The notes beneath the pieces were generated by a model that had not been told where the DNA came from, searched no databases, and was given only the letters and a program-made list of their open reading frames with translations. The position numbers and the translations under genes are program-made. From Tillus elongatus (taxonomy: Eukaryota > Arthropoda > Insecta > Coleoptera > Cleridae), in assembly GCA_964006375.1 (NCBI GenBank), contig OZ023266.1:160025292-160089291 (forward strand): a stretch of DNA of 64,000 nucleotides, in the 5' to 3' direction. Within the stretch, counting starts at the first letter, position 1. The number at the start of each line of letters is the position of its first letter. Positions 26,494 through 40,094 of this stretch are shown here, piece after piece.

Positions 26494-28110
26494 ATGGATT
26501 AATTAAGTGAAAAGCAGACAATACAAATTTTAATTATACGAGGATATGGAGACAGACAAAGACCTCACGAGGAGGTTTGTCGGATATTTAATGAACTGTA
26601 TCCCAAAAGACTCCCTATTAGTAGGAGAAGTGTGAGCAAAACTATCGAGAGATTTGAAGAGACGGATATTGTTAAAAATAAACCAAAATTAGGTAGACCA
26701 AAATCTGCAACAACTGAGGAGAAACAGCTAGATACACTATTGGCTATTGCCGAATCTCCCCATGTCTCAACTAGGCAAGTTGTCCGAGATCTTGAGATCT
26801 CGCAAACGTCGGTTCGTAGGGGGTTGAAAAAAGAAAAATACCATCCCTATAAAATTCAACTTGTGCAGGAATTGTCTGATGATGATTTTGATAGAAGATC
26901 AGAATTTTGTGGTGTCATGATGGATAGGTGTGTAAATTGTCGCCAGTTTATTTATAAAATTTGTTTCTCCGACGAGGCAACGTTCTGTTTAAGTGGAACT
27001 GTTAATCGCCAAAACTGTAGCTTTTGGTCCGATAATAATCCTCGCTGGATGAGCGAAGGTTAGGTTACGTTAGGTTTGTATGTGAGTGGGCCATATCGGT
27101 CCCTCCACCGCGACCATACGGTCTATTGTGGCTCACGCCTAAAAGTATAAATTTCTCCCAACAAAGCTAGCCTCCTGCAGAGGTCGATAATCTTTGTGGG
27201 CGAAAGTTGATCCAGATCCTTCGGAGCAAGCTTTATCTTGCCAAAGAGCTGGTATCTAGTCCTGTCCGCTGCCGAACAGGAACACAGCACGTGCTCTGCT
27301 GTCTCGTCACTCTCCATACACAGCTGGCACCCGATCCCAATACGGTGCAAGTGATGCCGCAAGCGGCAGTGTCCTGTATACAGGCCGACTAGAGTATTCA
27401 GTTCTTGTCTGTTTAACTCTAGAAGTTTTTTTAGCCCTTGACTCAGATAGGCCATTTATGAAGGCCTTAGAGTGGGCTAATCCTGGAAGATTTTGCCAAT
27501 ATTGGATTGTCATTCTTTCCGTCCAGGTCTTTAAGGTGCGTTTTGCTGTGCAAGATGTTATCATCAGCACCGGTTCTGGTCCGACAAAGTCTCTCTTGGC
27601 CCCACTCCTGGCAAGCGCGTCGGTCGCAGCATTGCCATCATGGTCCGAGTGACCCGATATCCAGACCAGCGACACCTCATTACAGCTGCCCAATTCGTTA
27701 AGGGCAGATTTACAACTCCATACCGTTTTTGAATTACACCGGTAATGAGCGAAAGTCATACTCAACACCCCAAAAGGTTAATGTTTGGTGTGACATTATT
27801 GGGCGACATATTGTTGGGCCTTTCTTCATATATGAAAATTTAAATGGCGACAAATATTTAGCACTTCTAAATAACTCCATATTACCATTTCTTGCAAGAC
27901 TATATCCAGGAAACAATGGAAACATTCAAGAAAGAATTTGGTTTCAACAAGACGGTGCACCACCACATTATGCAAGAAATATGCGTGAATTATTAAATGA
28001 TATCTTTCCTGGACGATGGATTGGTAGAAGAGGACTATTGGAGTGGCCTGCTAGATCGCTATATCTAACTACATTAGATTTGTAATTTCTTTCTTATGAC
28101 ATTTAATATT
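26494..28110 (+). pseudogene. Mariner-like (DD41D-type) transposase B, split by a LINE
   Basis: The frame opens at ATG 26494 with one early stop at codon 3, then runs to 27060. It has an N-terminal helix-turn-helix (ILIIRGYGDRQRPHEEVCRIF), a GRPKSATTEEKQ linker of AT-hook type, KYHPYKIQLVQELSDDDFDRR, and the first catalytic block CFSDEATFCLSG. A LINE fragment occupies 27061-27744. The frame resumes with PQKVNVWCDIIGRHIVGPFF, the second block FQQDGAPPHY, and a degraded last block where SPDLTPLDFFLWG is now SLYLTTLDL followed by a stop. The 41-residue spacing to the last Asp is kept. The host element ends were not found. Confidence 0.88.
27061..27744 (-). mobile_element. 5'-truncated LINE fragment with RNase H domain
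   Basis: On the minus strand this encodes the end of a LINE polyprotein. It has an RNase H segment (EVSLVWISGHSDHDGNAATDALARSGA, whose His and Asp are of the WVxGHxxxxGNExAD type), GPEPVL, a frameshift near 27455, then a zinc-knuckle-like CQLCMESDETAEHVLCSC and a tail to the stop at 27123. The 684-bp insert is flanked by a 12-bp target duplication with one mismatch (ATGAGCGAAGGT at 27049-27060, ATGAGCGAAAGT at 27745-27756). Its 3' tail, read in sense, is AACCTAACGTAACCTA instead of poly(A). The domain combination suggests an R1/I/jockey-type element; the exact clade is not certain. Confidence 0.85.
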
Positions 28111-28250
28111 TGTTTTCTTTTCTGTTTATTTTAATTTACCAGGAGTATTAAATTGATTTGCTCCCTCAAATATTTATATCAATAAACTTAAGTATTTACA
28201 TTCTTTAATAGCTGTTGAATTGAACAACAATCCTTCGCTAAAACTGCGTA
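28084..28250 (+). repeat. Repeat paired in inverse with 30945-31135
   Basis: GTAATTTCTTTCTTATGACA through TTTACCAGGAGTATTAAATT and GAATTGAACAACAATCC recurs as the reverse complement at 30945-31135. It starts in the degraded C-terminal codons of transposase B and includes the presumed 3' part of that element. The two copies therefore come from one subfamily with the same damage. Confidence 0.7.
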
Positions 28251-29419
28251 ATTGATAAATTCGATTGGATCGCAAAAACAGTTAAGCTGAGAAACTGGAT
28301 TTAGCCTTTCCTTCGTACCAAGGAAAGTATTTGATCTATTGTCTTGAAAATTGAAAAATGAGGTTATTATAGAAATAAAAAATAATGTATTCGCAATTTG
28401 GCTCTAGCGGATAGAGGGCGCTGCTTGCCTTGGCCTTAAAATCTTAAAAAAACTCACATTCTTATTATCGTCGCTAGTAAACTTTTGACTAAACAGAATT
28501 TTCTTGTACAAACGAGAAATCTATACCCATAAGTACACTTTGAGAACTCAAGTGACCACAACACATCTTTTTAAACACCTAACTACCGTTTCACTAACAA
28601 AGTTAGCGTCATCAGAGGATGAAAAATGAAGAAGTTTCCTGTGTTATGGTGATTTGCGTTCTCCAAGTGTACTTATCAGTGGTCATTAAAGGTTCTAATC
28701 TTCACTTAGTGAAATGTATACTCATTAAGTGACGTTCAAATCAACAGTTTTTGAAACGGTTGCTATTCTAAAGGTAGCTGCAAAACATTTATGACTACGT
28801 TCTTTTCAAATCGCGTCTTGGTGTAATTAGTTGTTGTTATCATAAAGTTTGATACGTAAAGTATGGCAACATCGCACTTGGATTGTAATACTGTGAACAC
28901 ATTTGTCTTGTATTTGCTGGCCATCAGGTAGATGCCCCAGTGTTATAGAAGATAGTGAAAGCATTAAAATTTTAGCGGTCCATTTCACTGTGAACAATCT
29001 GTTTCGCTATTTTCTGTAATTGAGGAATATCTTTTATTTAAGGAATGCCCCGCCGTATCGTTAAAGAGGTACTAGAATTGGATATTTTACGACATCTAAA
29101 TTATACCCGCCCAGAAAACTTTATGGCAGTCTTTACAGTGTACCACCACAATTCGTTCTTTAATTGAAATATATAGTGACGTAAATAACAACCATTTCAA
29201 TGTGCAATATTGCATTTGCCATTTGTGGTTGCACTGACGTAATTTTCTGTTTAAATTATGTACAGGAAATCATGTACGAAGCTAATAAACTGCGAAATCG
29301 TAAAAATAATACAGGAGAATGAAATCGTAAATTACCATGCTAGAGATACATGTAATAGATTCATTTTTCTTAAAAACCGATATTTTAATAGATGTACTGT
29401 TTTATTTACATGTAAGAGA
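28251..29419. other. Low-repeat DNA, nothing recognised
   Basis: No domain, splice-supported exon or shared repeat was recognised. Confidence 0.4.
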
Positions 29420-29530
29420 CTGAAGTTGGACACTGAAACAAAAATCAGAATCACCCCAAAAAACACAAAAATAATAAGAGCGAGTATTTCGACAGCGAAG
29501 TTGTCTTCATCAGTAACTTTCGCTTAACTA
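29420..29530 (-). repeat. Repeat with CTGATGA...GAAA hairpin
   Basis: In the minus sense: CTGATGA, AGACAACTTCGCTGTC (hairpin GACA/TGTC), then GAAATACTCGC, followed by TTATTATTTTTGTG and TTTTGGGGTGATTCTG. It matches 23268-23385. The hammerhead-type boxes are suggestive, but no correctly placed cleavage triplet was found. Confidence 0.5.
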
Positions 29531-29579
29531 ACTGCGTAGACAAATTATCCTATTTATATACCTAAATTATACAATAAAA

Positions 29580-30925
<1,346 letters not shown>

Positions 30926-30944
30926 CTTCTTATTTCGCCAACAG

Positions 30945-31135
30945 AATTACGAAGTTTTAGCGAGGGATTGTTGTTCAATTCAACAGATATTAAAAAATGT
31001 AAATACTTAAGTTTATTGATATGAATATTTGAGGGAGCAAATCAATTTAATACTCCTGGTAAATTAAAATAAACATAGCATTTCACAGAAAAGAAAACAA
31101 ATATTAAATGTCATAAGAAAGAAATTACATATTGC
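30945..31135 (-). repeat. Inverted partner of the 28084-28250 repeat
   Basis: It is the reverse complement of the 3' region of mariner-like element B, including the altered GTAATTTCTTTCTTATGACA. It carries an extra short segment (AAATGCTATG in sense) that the other copy lacks. Confidence 0.7.
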
Positions 31136-32757
31136 ATATAAGAAGAATGAAAAATGGGTAGTATGTTACAAGAAAGAAGTAAATATTACATGTTTACACA
31201 AAAGAAATCAAATGTTGCTCATTATAAATACGAAAATAAACATTATTTGTTAAGGTAATTGTTTCTCTGTCAAAACTACTGATGTTCTCAAAATTTTAAC
31301 AAGTTTAGGTGGAATTCCTAGATATTATCATGATCAGGTTGGTTTTGTTCTGCAAAGAAAATTGTCTAAGAGAAGCTCAGACAATGCAAAGTCAAATTGT
31401 TGTTTACTGCTTATAAATGAAAAATTTTAAATATTTGAAGGTTAGATAGTTCATAAACATAACATTGATTATTCTTAAATTACACAGTGAAACTTCTGAA
31501 TTTACATTACTGGCAAAATATTAAGAAAGAAATAGAAAATACAGTTATTTTTAAGCAAAAATCTCACTGATAAAGGTTCAATTTAATTTCGCTGGATCAA
31601 AGTTCATATTACAAATTGGTTAAAAAAGTCTAGCTGACGTATGAAAGTTTGAAAAATCACACACAGATAAAACTCAAAACGACTCATCAGAGCTGATTTG
31701 TATGTGGGGCTTCAGGGGTCCCAATCACCTGTTGGTTGATTACGGATGTTATACAGGTAGACATCAACTATCAGTGCCCACCATAGGCTCTTAATTTCTC
31801 CCCAGAGTGGAGTCACGAAGTGGCGGAGAGGCTTTTCTTAGGTGTCGACCAGACAAACTCTTACGTACCATTGCTTTGTAAAACGGGATGGGTAAACCTG
31901 TAGTATAAACCTATAGCTAATGAAATGATATCGTCAGCAGGAAATTTAACTGAGCTTTTGCGGCCAAAATGTACCTAAGGATATTCGGAATTTACAAACT
32001 TTGAAAGCTAATTTGCTTTAGAGATCTTAAACTTTAAATATGGACTAGATTGCGTTAGAAATTTCACAATACCCAAAAGAACAAAGGTTCACTGTTTAAC
32101 TCACGTTTTCTTAAAAACGGGTTATTAATTTCAAGATAAATCGAGGTTAAAACATTTGTAGCACCCACCGATAACTATATTAAGCGATATTAATGTTAAA
32201 AGGTAAGATTTCAGACCCTTTTTAGGTGATAAAGAGCCCCGATAGTTTCAGGTATGTTAACTCCCCGCTCGCACAAGACCGACTGCTCTGCGAAGCAAAT
32301 ATCCACGTCACCACCTCACTGACTTTCCCGCGATTTTTTAATGACCGTTGCAACTTGAAGCCATATGTGCGAGAGAAACACATAGCATCGACTCCCCTTG
32401 ATACCGAATGGAGGCGGTCTGTTCTTTCTGAACTCCCCTTAGCACAACAATGGACGCGTCCGTTCTCCAACGATCTTTCTCTGACATTATTATGACATCA
32501 TGCTTTATTGAGAAGCTTCTGGAATAACACGATGTTTTCCCTCAATAAAAATATTCCGTCTTTCGATATTTGAATTTTAACGTACATAAAAGGTACGCAG
32601 TGTGGGCTTTACGATGGTTATAGGTATTAGCGAATTTTCAACAAATAATTGTGAAACTAAAATTTGCATTTCTTTTCAGAGATAAAATTACGTGCTATTA
32701 ATTAGGACTTTTGGGGGTTCTCTTTAGGTATTCAACGTAGTAACGATGGTAAATAAA
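31136..32757. other. Low-repeat DNA, nothing recognised
   Basis: About 32220-32500 is less AT-rich and has overlapping open frames on both strands (89 and 82 codons), neither with a recognisable domain. The remainder shows no gene or shared repeat. Confidence 0.4.
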
Positions 32758-33195
32758 AAGGCAATCGTTACAAGATGTAACAAGCCCCACACCAATGGTA
32801 CACAACTTATTGTGCCAGCTGCAGTTGAGACCGTAGAAACTATGAAGATAATTGTTCCAAAAATGTACAGTCCATACGTCTATCAAATGATACTGTTACC
32901 CGTCGATTTGGTGATATAGTTGAAGGTGTACAGCATCAGCTCTTCGAAGAGTTGCGTGAAATTTTTTTTTCAGGTTGATGGCGATAAAGATGCTCAATTA
33001 ATTGCCTATGTTCAATTTTTTGTTGGTACGTCAGCAGTAGAAGTACTACTATTCTCCAAACCAATAGAACTCGAAGCAACAGCACTTGCATTATTTGCTA
33101 TCCTAAAAGATTATCTGTATCTGGACACATTGTATTTGTTACTCTCAAATAATGAGGATTTTCATCTGCCTAGGTATGTGAGTTATGAAAATTGA
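32758..33195 (+). pseudogene. hAT-type transposase remnant (ZBED5/SCAND3-like)
   Basis: Three frames give one continuous homologous segment: KAIVTRCNKPHTNGTQLIVPAAVETVETM (32758 on), shifted to QSIRLSNDTVTRRFGDIVEGVQHQLFEELREIF, then shifted to QVDGDKDAQLIAYVQFFVGTSAVEVLLFSKPIELEATALALF (to 33195). In the domesticated ZBED5/SCAND3/FAM200 and transposon relatives this region reads KPHTIGE..., SNxTVxRRIxDM..., and the catalytic-core segment ...DAQLxxYVRF...EDxLFCKPL. The BED zinc finger and C-terminal dimerisation domain are absent. Family assignment is from recalled consensus and is inference. Confidence 0.65.
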
Positions 33196-33418
33196 TAATG
33201 CCGTTGCGAGTAAAAGAAACCTCCTCCGTAAAAAGTACACGTCTTGAAAAATTTCGATCGTTTCTTAGTTTTCTTCAAAACCACCGACAGAACGCTTGCC
33301 TAGGTTTAAAATTTCATAATAACAATTCCCGCACTCTAGTGAAATGATAGGGTCTTAGTTTTTGTTCTTGCAAGGTTCGTAATGCTGAGGAGGCTAAAAT
33401 ATTTCCTAAAGTACAAAC

Positions 33419-35932
33419 TGGGTGTCCCCCGTCGAGTAATGTATTAGATCATTTCCGAAAATATACCTTTTTGAGTGCTGAAAATTTATATACGGGGGTT
33501 TCCAAAGATGTCCTATTTAACGGAAATAATTTCTCCAAAATGGCGGACTTTCGGTTACACCGTAAATAGATATAAGCATCGTTAATTTAAATAGAACACC
33601 CTGTATATTATTGAATTTTTAAAATACTCATCTAATTTTAGGTTGAAAGTTATAAGGGTATGCTCTTCCTACCTTCAACTCTTTTCGAGTTATGTCAATT
33701 TATTTGAGAATTCTGTTCAAGGGGAGACTGACTTATTGAAGGTGATTTCGTGTCGTGTTAGGATGCTGAAAATTGTTTAATTTATCAGACACGTTCCAAG
33801 GCCATTAATCTTGAGGAAAAATTGTTTCATATACAGTGTGTTTGGTAGGATGCATTAGAATTTGGTGTGCTTTAAACTAGAATAACTCATTTATTTCAAA
33901 TAGAACACCCTATATATTATTTTCTCATTGAATAGAGCAGATAATTATATTTCAAACTGTATTCGAATTTCATATATCTAAAGTTGCTAAATGTCGAGAT
34001 ATTTGCGGTTTACCAAAAAACAAGACAAATTTAGGAGTATGTCGAAAATCTCTATGAATTCTAAGAGTGCTATGTGATGTTTGATATTTTCACGTTTATT
34101 GTCAGTTTTATATTTCTGTCATTCACAAAGTGAGTTATTTTGTCTTTGTTGTCTGAATTAATAGAAATTCTACGTTATAATTGATAATGCCAGCTATTCA
34201 AACGAACAATTGCTGAATTTATTTCATTTTCATGGAGAGTGCAACAGAGTGGTCAGCAGAAGCGGCTGATTAATGATAGGTATCCCGAGTCCTCGCCAAT
34301 GACTGCGTTGAAATTCAGACGTTATGAAAACAATTTCTTGAGAACGGGAAGTTGCACGATTAAACAAACATCAAGATCTGCTCCAGTTACAGAAGACGAA
34401 GACACAAATTTCTGTGTTGTTTTATTTCGAAGCTCATCCAAAGGCGTCAATACGTTCAGCTGAACATGACATGACACGCTCCTCCATATGGAGCATAAGA
34501 TGCATAATTATAAATTTATAATTGTACAAGCTGTGGAACCGAACGACCCAGCCCACCGAATTGAATTTTGTCACACTCTCCTTGAAAGACACCGCAACGA
34601 TCTCTTATTTCTGAAAAGCATAATTTGTACCGACGAAACAAACATGTCCCACGAAGGAATATTAAACAGACATAATATTCACTACTGGGCTCAAGACAAT
34701 CCTCATGTCAAAAGAGAACGCTGTTTTCGGAGGAATTTCAGCTTCAACTTGTTTGATCTTCTGATGGATGATAAAATATCGTACTGCATTTACGATAATA
34801 ATCTGACAGCTGTGCAATACCTAAAGATTTTGCTAACTACTGTCTCGAATTTCTTGGACAATTTACCACTTGCTGCGTATGTAAATTGTTCGTATCAACT
34901 AGAGGGGGCTCCTGCGCATTATTCAGCAGAGGTGAGGAGCCTTTTAAATGATGAACTCGGAGAGAGGTGGATGGGACGCGGCGGAACATACAATTGGCCC
35001 CCCACAGTCACCCGACCTCACTCCTCTGGATTTTTACCTATGGGGTAAATTGAAATCATATGTTTATGCGACTCCAGTTAACACTAGGGAAGAACTTGAA
35101 GATAGAGTCCGTAATTGTTTGGATAATATTGATCCCGCAGAAATACGGCGTACAACAAGTGAAGGAGTTGTAATACGCTTAGAGCGATGTATTAGTGCGA
35201 ATGGTACACAATTTGAACAATATCAATCATGAGTTTCTTAGCTAGTCATATTACTTTTTAACTTTCAATACTTTTGGTTATTCTCTGTTATTTGTTGAAA
35301 TTTCATAAATATTAAGTTTTTTTTTTTGGTTAACCGCAAATATCTCGACAATTATCAACTTTAGGTATAGGGAATGCTAACCCAGTTTGAAAGATAATTA
35401 TCTGCTCTATTCAATGAAAAGATAATATACAGGGTGTTTCATTTGAAATAAATGAGTTATTCTAGTTTAAAGCTCACCAAATTCTAATACATCCTACCAA
35501 ACACCCTGTATGTGAAAAAAATTTCGTCACAATCATGTCGAAGCATAATGGCCTTGGAACGTGTCTAACAAATTAAAGAATTTTCAGCATCCTAATACGA
35601 CATGAAATCACCTTCATTAAGTCAGCCTCCCCTTGAACAGAATTCTCAAATAAATTGACATAACTCGAAAACAGTTGAACATAGGGAGAGCATACCCTAA
35701 TAACTTTCACTCTAAAATTAGATGAGTATTCTAAAAATGCAATAATATATAGACTGTTCTATTTGAAATAACGAAGTTTATATCAATTTACGGTGTAACT
35801 GGAAGTCCACCATTTTGTAATTTATTTCCATTAAATAGGGCATCTTCGGAAACCCCCGTATACAAATTTTCAGAACTCAAAAATGTATATTTTCGGAAAT
35901 GATCTAATACATTACTCGCCGTGGGACACCTG
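33419..35932 (+). mobile_element. Mariner-like transposon C with TIRs of about 600 bp
   Basis: GGGTGTCCCCCGTCGAGTAATG at 33420 is mirrored by the reverse complement of CATTACTCGCCGTGGGACACC ending at 35930. Similarity continues inward to about 34020 on the left and 35332 on the right (shared phrases GAATTCTGTTCAAGGGGA, ACACGTTCCAAGGCCATTA). TA flanks the right end (35933-35934). Both arms contain GAACACCCTGTATATTATT-like steps, which may be an inserted or duplicated TIR tip. Confidence 0.85.
34228..35232 (+). pseudogene. Mariner-like (DD41D-type) transposase C, disabled
   Basis: The N-terminus keeps DRYPESSPMTALKFRRYENNF (helix-turn-helix of the DUF4817 type) but is frameshifted and broken to about 34485. 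From 34488 one frame runs through AHRIEFCHTLLERHRND, the first catalytic block ICTDETNMSHEG, and QLEGAPAHY, where the usual second Asp (QQDGAPAHY) is Glu. A +1 slip in the CCCCCC run near 34997 moves the end to another frame carrying QSPDLTPLDFYLWG and the normal C-terminal tail to the stop at 35232. Counting across the slip, 41 residues separate the second and third catalytic positions. It is the most divergent of the three transposases here. Confidence 0.87.
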
Positions 35933-35988
35933 TATAGGTGCTTATTTCCGGACCAGTTAAAGCTGGATTTATTTTCACCATAATTAGG

Positions 35989-36126
35989 ACCGCAGACCGG
36001 TTTGGCTCTAATTAGAGCTTATCCATGAGGCTGGCTACCATAGCCGTATTACTTTATAGGTGTGCTCTCGCTGTAATTAGTATATCGTACTGACGAGCTC
36101 TAATTAGAGCAAGACCGGTCTGTGGT
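35989..36126. repeat. MITE-like inverted repeat, 138 bp
   Basis: ACCGCAGACCGGTTTGGCTC (35989 on) with TAATTAGAGC is mirrored by GCTCTAATTAGAGCAAGACC... to 36126. Each arm also contains the palindrome GCTCTAATTAGAGC. A partial relative is at about 56059-56110. Confidence 0.7.
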
Positions 36127-36149
36127 TTTAATAATAATAAGAATACATC

Positions 36150-36320
36150 GAGTCTTACATACGTTGTCCCGATATTAGGGAAGAAATGGGCCAGGGCTGA
36201 CAATTTACAAAATTGTCAGTTGGTTGTATACAGTCTCAATTTTATAACATTTTGTGTCATTTGGAGCTGTCGTGACAACATACTACCTGGTTCCGCACCG
36301 AGATCGCGACCCTGTGGGAC
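36150..36320 (-). repeat. Repeat R, minus copy
   Basis: The reverse complement carries GGAACCAGGTAGTATGTTGTC, AATTGTCAGCCCTGGCCC and GGGACAACGTATGTAAGAC. It matches the two direct copies at 55866-56030 and 56172-56345. The adjacent MITE-like repeat is next to R at both loci. Confidence 0.75.
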
Positions 36321-36631
36321 ATCTCACTATGTTCTGAATCATTTGTTACAGTATTTAAATTTTGGTCATCATCACGTACTCTATGACGATATTTTTCGCA
36401 CCAGCTTGGGCAGGTTTTAAGGAACCGGTTTCTTTAAACGTTCTTCTATGGGAAAATATCTTGTGGTATAATCTAACAGTCTGTGAATTCACTATGAGGA
36501 TAAATCACATATGGCATTTGAATATCAAAGGTTATTTCAACGCGCAAAATCATGGATTAAGTTTTAAAAGCGTTCTTCAAATTTTTCGAGTGAACTGTTT
36601 CGGGCATTGAAACAGTTTTTTGTTGAATTTT
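36321..36631. other. AT-rich DNA, nothing recognised
   Basis: No domain or shared repeat was seen; the next element's 3' tail begins near 36632. Confidence 0.4.
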
Positions 36632-37510
36632 TTTATATTTCAACAACACACCACGAGGGCTTACAGCCTAAATACTATCGTGCTGTGGGTGTCGACAATG
36701 AGGAAAGAGGCAACTTGTTAATTCTGGACTTGGAGGTTTGGAGGTTCGGAGGAGAAGGAAAAACATGTGCCGGCAAGGAATTTCACAACTTGGAAGTCCT
36801 CGGGACAAAAGAGTGGGCATAACAAGATGTTCTATGTCTGGTACCTGGACAGTAAAAGGGTGCATTCGCTCTGTTCCCCTGGTAGATCTCTTGGGGGCAG
36901 CAGGTGGAGGAACTGTGGAAGAAAGCTCCTCTGAGCAGTACCCGTGCAGATATATGTAAAAGAGGGAGATAGAGGTCACCAACGGCACGTCGGTGGGCAA
37001 GGGATGGCAGCCCTTGAGTAAGGGTAGGGTCACCGATGAGACGTAAAGCTCTCTTCCGAATGAAGTCCAGGATAGCGAGTGTAGAAGCGACAGCGGTACC
37101 CCAGATGTGGGAGCAGTATTCGAGGTTTGGCCTTATTTGTAAAGGTATAGAGATTAGCTGGTGAAAAGTATTTGCTATCCCGGAAGAGTAAACCTAATTT
37201 CTTAGCAGCCGCTTCTGCAATTGATGTGAAATGTTGGTGCCAATTGAGATGTTGGTCCACAGAAATGCCAACAACTTAAAATAACTCATTACTTTGAATA
37301 ATTTGGTGGTTCATTGTGAGAGGTCTAGAGCTGGTGTATCTTTTATGAGAAGGAAAGCAAGATTGAGACTTGGTGGGGTTGAATTGTACAAGATTTCTAC
37401 TTCCCCAGTCTAATATTGTTTGGCGAGCCACGGAGACAGAACCCTCCATTAGTCTGCGATCCCCATCTAATTGGGCTAAAGAGACAGACTTATAATATTG
37501 TATTGTATGA
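36632..37510 (-). pseudogene. LINE-A copy 2, 3' part only
   Basis: On the minus strand this starts after the YADD motif (SVSLAQLDGDRRLMEGSVSV) and covers the RT thumb (DWGSRNLVQFNPTKSQSC), GISVDQHLNWHQHFTSIAEA, and the C-terminal region past IWG. It has frameshifts near 37275 and 37130. It keeps CGG where copy 3 has a premature TAA, and CAG where copy 3 has TAG, so it supplies the ancestral codons. The 3' end near 36632 matches that of copy 3 (TTTCAACAACACACCACGAG on the plus strand). The copy is 5'-truncated and dead. Confidence 0.88.
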
Positions 37511-38164
<654 letters not shown>

Positions 38165-38287
38165 TTCAGCGCATTTTCATTAACAAAATTCACAAATAGA
38201 GAGGTATCAATGGTAACATTTTTGGAAAATTTCTTTAAATGAGCGCGAATTAGAGCCCCTAGAACCCAAATCCAAGGTCAGTTGAAA

Positions 38288-38379
<92 letters not shown>

Positions 38380-38470
38380 TCCAACAGATAACTCAAAAAA
38401 ATATCTCACCAATCGAAACCAAATTTTGTTAATAGCTTGGATGAGTTCGTTAGACATTTCTGACACTTAC
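38165..38470 (+). mobile_element. TA-core element, left arm, core, short right arm
   Basis: A weak left end (CATTTTCATTAACAAAATTCAC), left arm (GAGCGCGAATTAGAGCCCC, CCCAAATCCAAGGTCAG), (TA)n about 38290-38378, and a right arm beginning CCAACAGATAACTCAAAAA that stops near 38460. Confidence 0.7.
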
Positions 38471-39375
38471 ATACTTTCAGAAAAAAAAATGCGAAAAACT
38501 GTTTGAAAACGCAATATCTTTTAAATTACTAGAGGTATGAAACTAAAACTATATACGCACGTAGATATCGTATCAGATGTCCTCTCTACCAAATTAGTAA
38601 ATTATGAGTTATAACCAAATAAAAAATTAACAATTTACGATATAACCTGAAATTACCTCTGAATGGGTGCCTATAATGTTAGTTAGTTAGTAATATATCA
38701 GGGTTACGCTGCTATTGCAAACAAATGCTCCAAATTAAACTTCAAACGAACAGGCTACAAAAATATGTTACAATAAACAATCAGCGGGGTTGCCATTTGC
38801 CAAAACTGTCATCTGAATTTGAAGATATCAGAAAAATATATAGTATTAATTTAAAATTTTAATGAAAGTTATTCAATTTGTTTAAAGGCATTCTAGAACT
38901 ATGTTTTTTTTTTTTGTATAAATATGAAGCTTTCCATTCTTCAAGGTATTGAAAACCCATCGCCCTCTCCTAGTTAAATCTGACAACGCCAATTAGCTAT
39001 TTGTTCTTGTCATTTGTTGTTTTGCAAACTGACAGTGGCGGGGAGTCGAATTCGAGGTTATATTATTTTTCTCTGTTTACAGACGTCACAGACAAATAAT
39101 AAGACTCGGCTAATACCTTAGAATTTTAGAATAAGGTACTTATTGTTTACATTTAGTTTTTAGTGAATTTTCATTATTATTTACTCTTCATGTCATATAT
39201 GGAAAATTTGAGGTATATGAAACTTTATAATGTAATGCGGTGGTTTAATCTATACATATAAACATATGTTCAGTGTAAATTATTAAAAAAACAAAATTTT
39301 GTATTGTTTATATTTATTTGTTTTATTTTCAACGAGTATGGATACAGCAATAATAGTAAATAAATGTTGAAAGGG
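38471..39375. other. Low-repeat DNA, nothing recognised
   Basis: No domain, tRNA or shared repeat was recognised beyond a lone TTTTTAGTGAATTTTCATTA near 39160. Confidence 0.4.
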
Positions 39376-39690
39376 GTTTAGGTGCAGCAAGGGCGTTATG
39401 GTAGCGAATTTTCGTAAAAATATTCCAAATAGTGATAATTCAATTTCCCATTCAACTAGAATCTTCAGCTTTTATACATACTGAAACCTATATAAAAGCA
39501 GAGTGGGTACTAAACTTAAAAAATAGCACAATGATCTTTACAGCCAACCAGAAATTTGTTTTAGAAAACCATTTTTGTTATTTTGTTTGCAGAAACTGTT
39601 AAAACGGATCATCCAAGCGCCTAATAAGGAAAAATACCTGCCTGGTTATAATTTGGCAGGTACATTCGTTTTGTAAATAAATATTAAATC
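39376..39690 (-). repeat. Diverged right-end repeat, copy 1
   Basis: GGTGCAGCAAGGGCGTTATG and TAGCGAATTTTCGTAAAAA resemble the TA-core right end. The rest (TCAATTTCCCATTCAACTAG, GATTTGGCAGG-like tail) matches 40095-40430 and part of 53165-53370. It appears to be an older subfamily. Confidence 0.6.
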
Positions 39691-40094
39691 TTCGGTAAAT
39701 TTTTAGATTAGCACACGGGGTCTTTCTAGAAAAAAATCAGAAACATGTTTAAATCTCCTTCTGGATGCACAAGTCACAAGAAATATTTCTTGCAAACAGC
39801 CCCAATTAAAGTTACAAGACCAAGATTGGACAGGGTTGTCGGGCGGGGAAGGAGATAAAAAGTAAAAGTGAGCGATAAGTGTGAAAAAAACATCTTCGTT
39901 GGACCTCTATAAGCTGCCTGCGGCAAGGCAGCGCACGAAGGTTTTCAATTTATGTTTAGATGGTTACCCCATTTCATTTGTTTCAAATATTTTTCCAAAA
40001 GTGAAATTTAGGTTGCCTTGTTTGCCAGTCTTACATAGAGAGCTACAATATTTCTTCATTTTCAATTAGTGTGGATACAACAACAGTAAATAAG

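Noticed and set aside
27207..27701. Plus-strand frames opposite the RNase H fragment
   Set aside because: They are shadows of the minus-strand LINE coding sequence.
32226..32495. 89-codon ORF in a less AT-rich patch
   Set aside because: Both strands are open, neither has a domain, and no splice or promoter evidence supports it.
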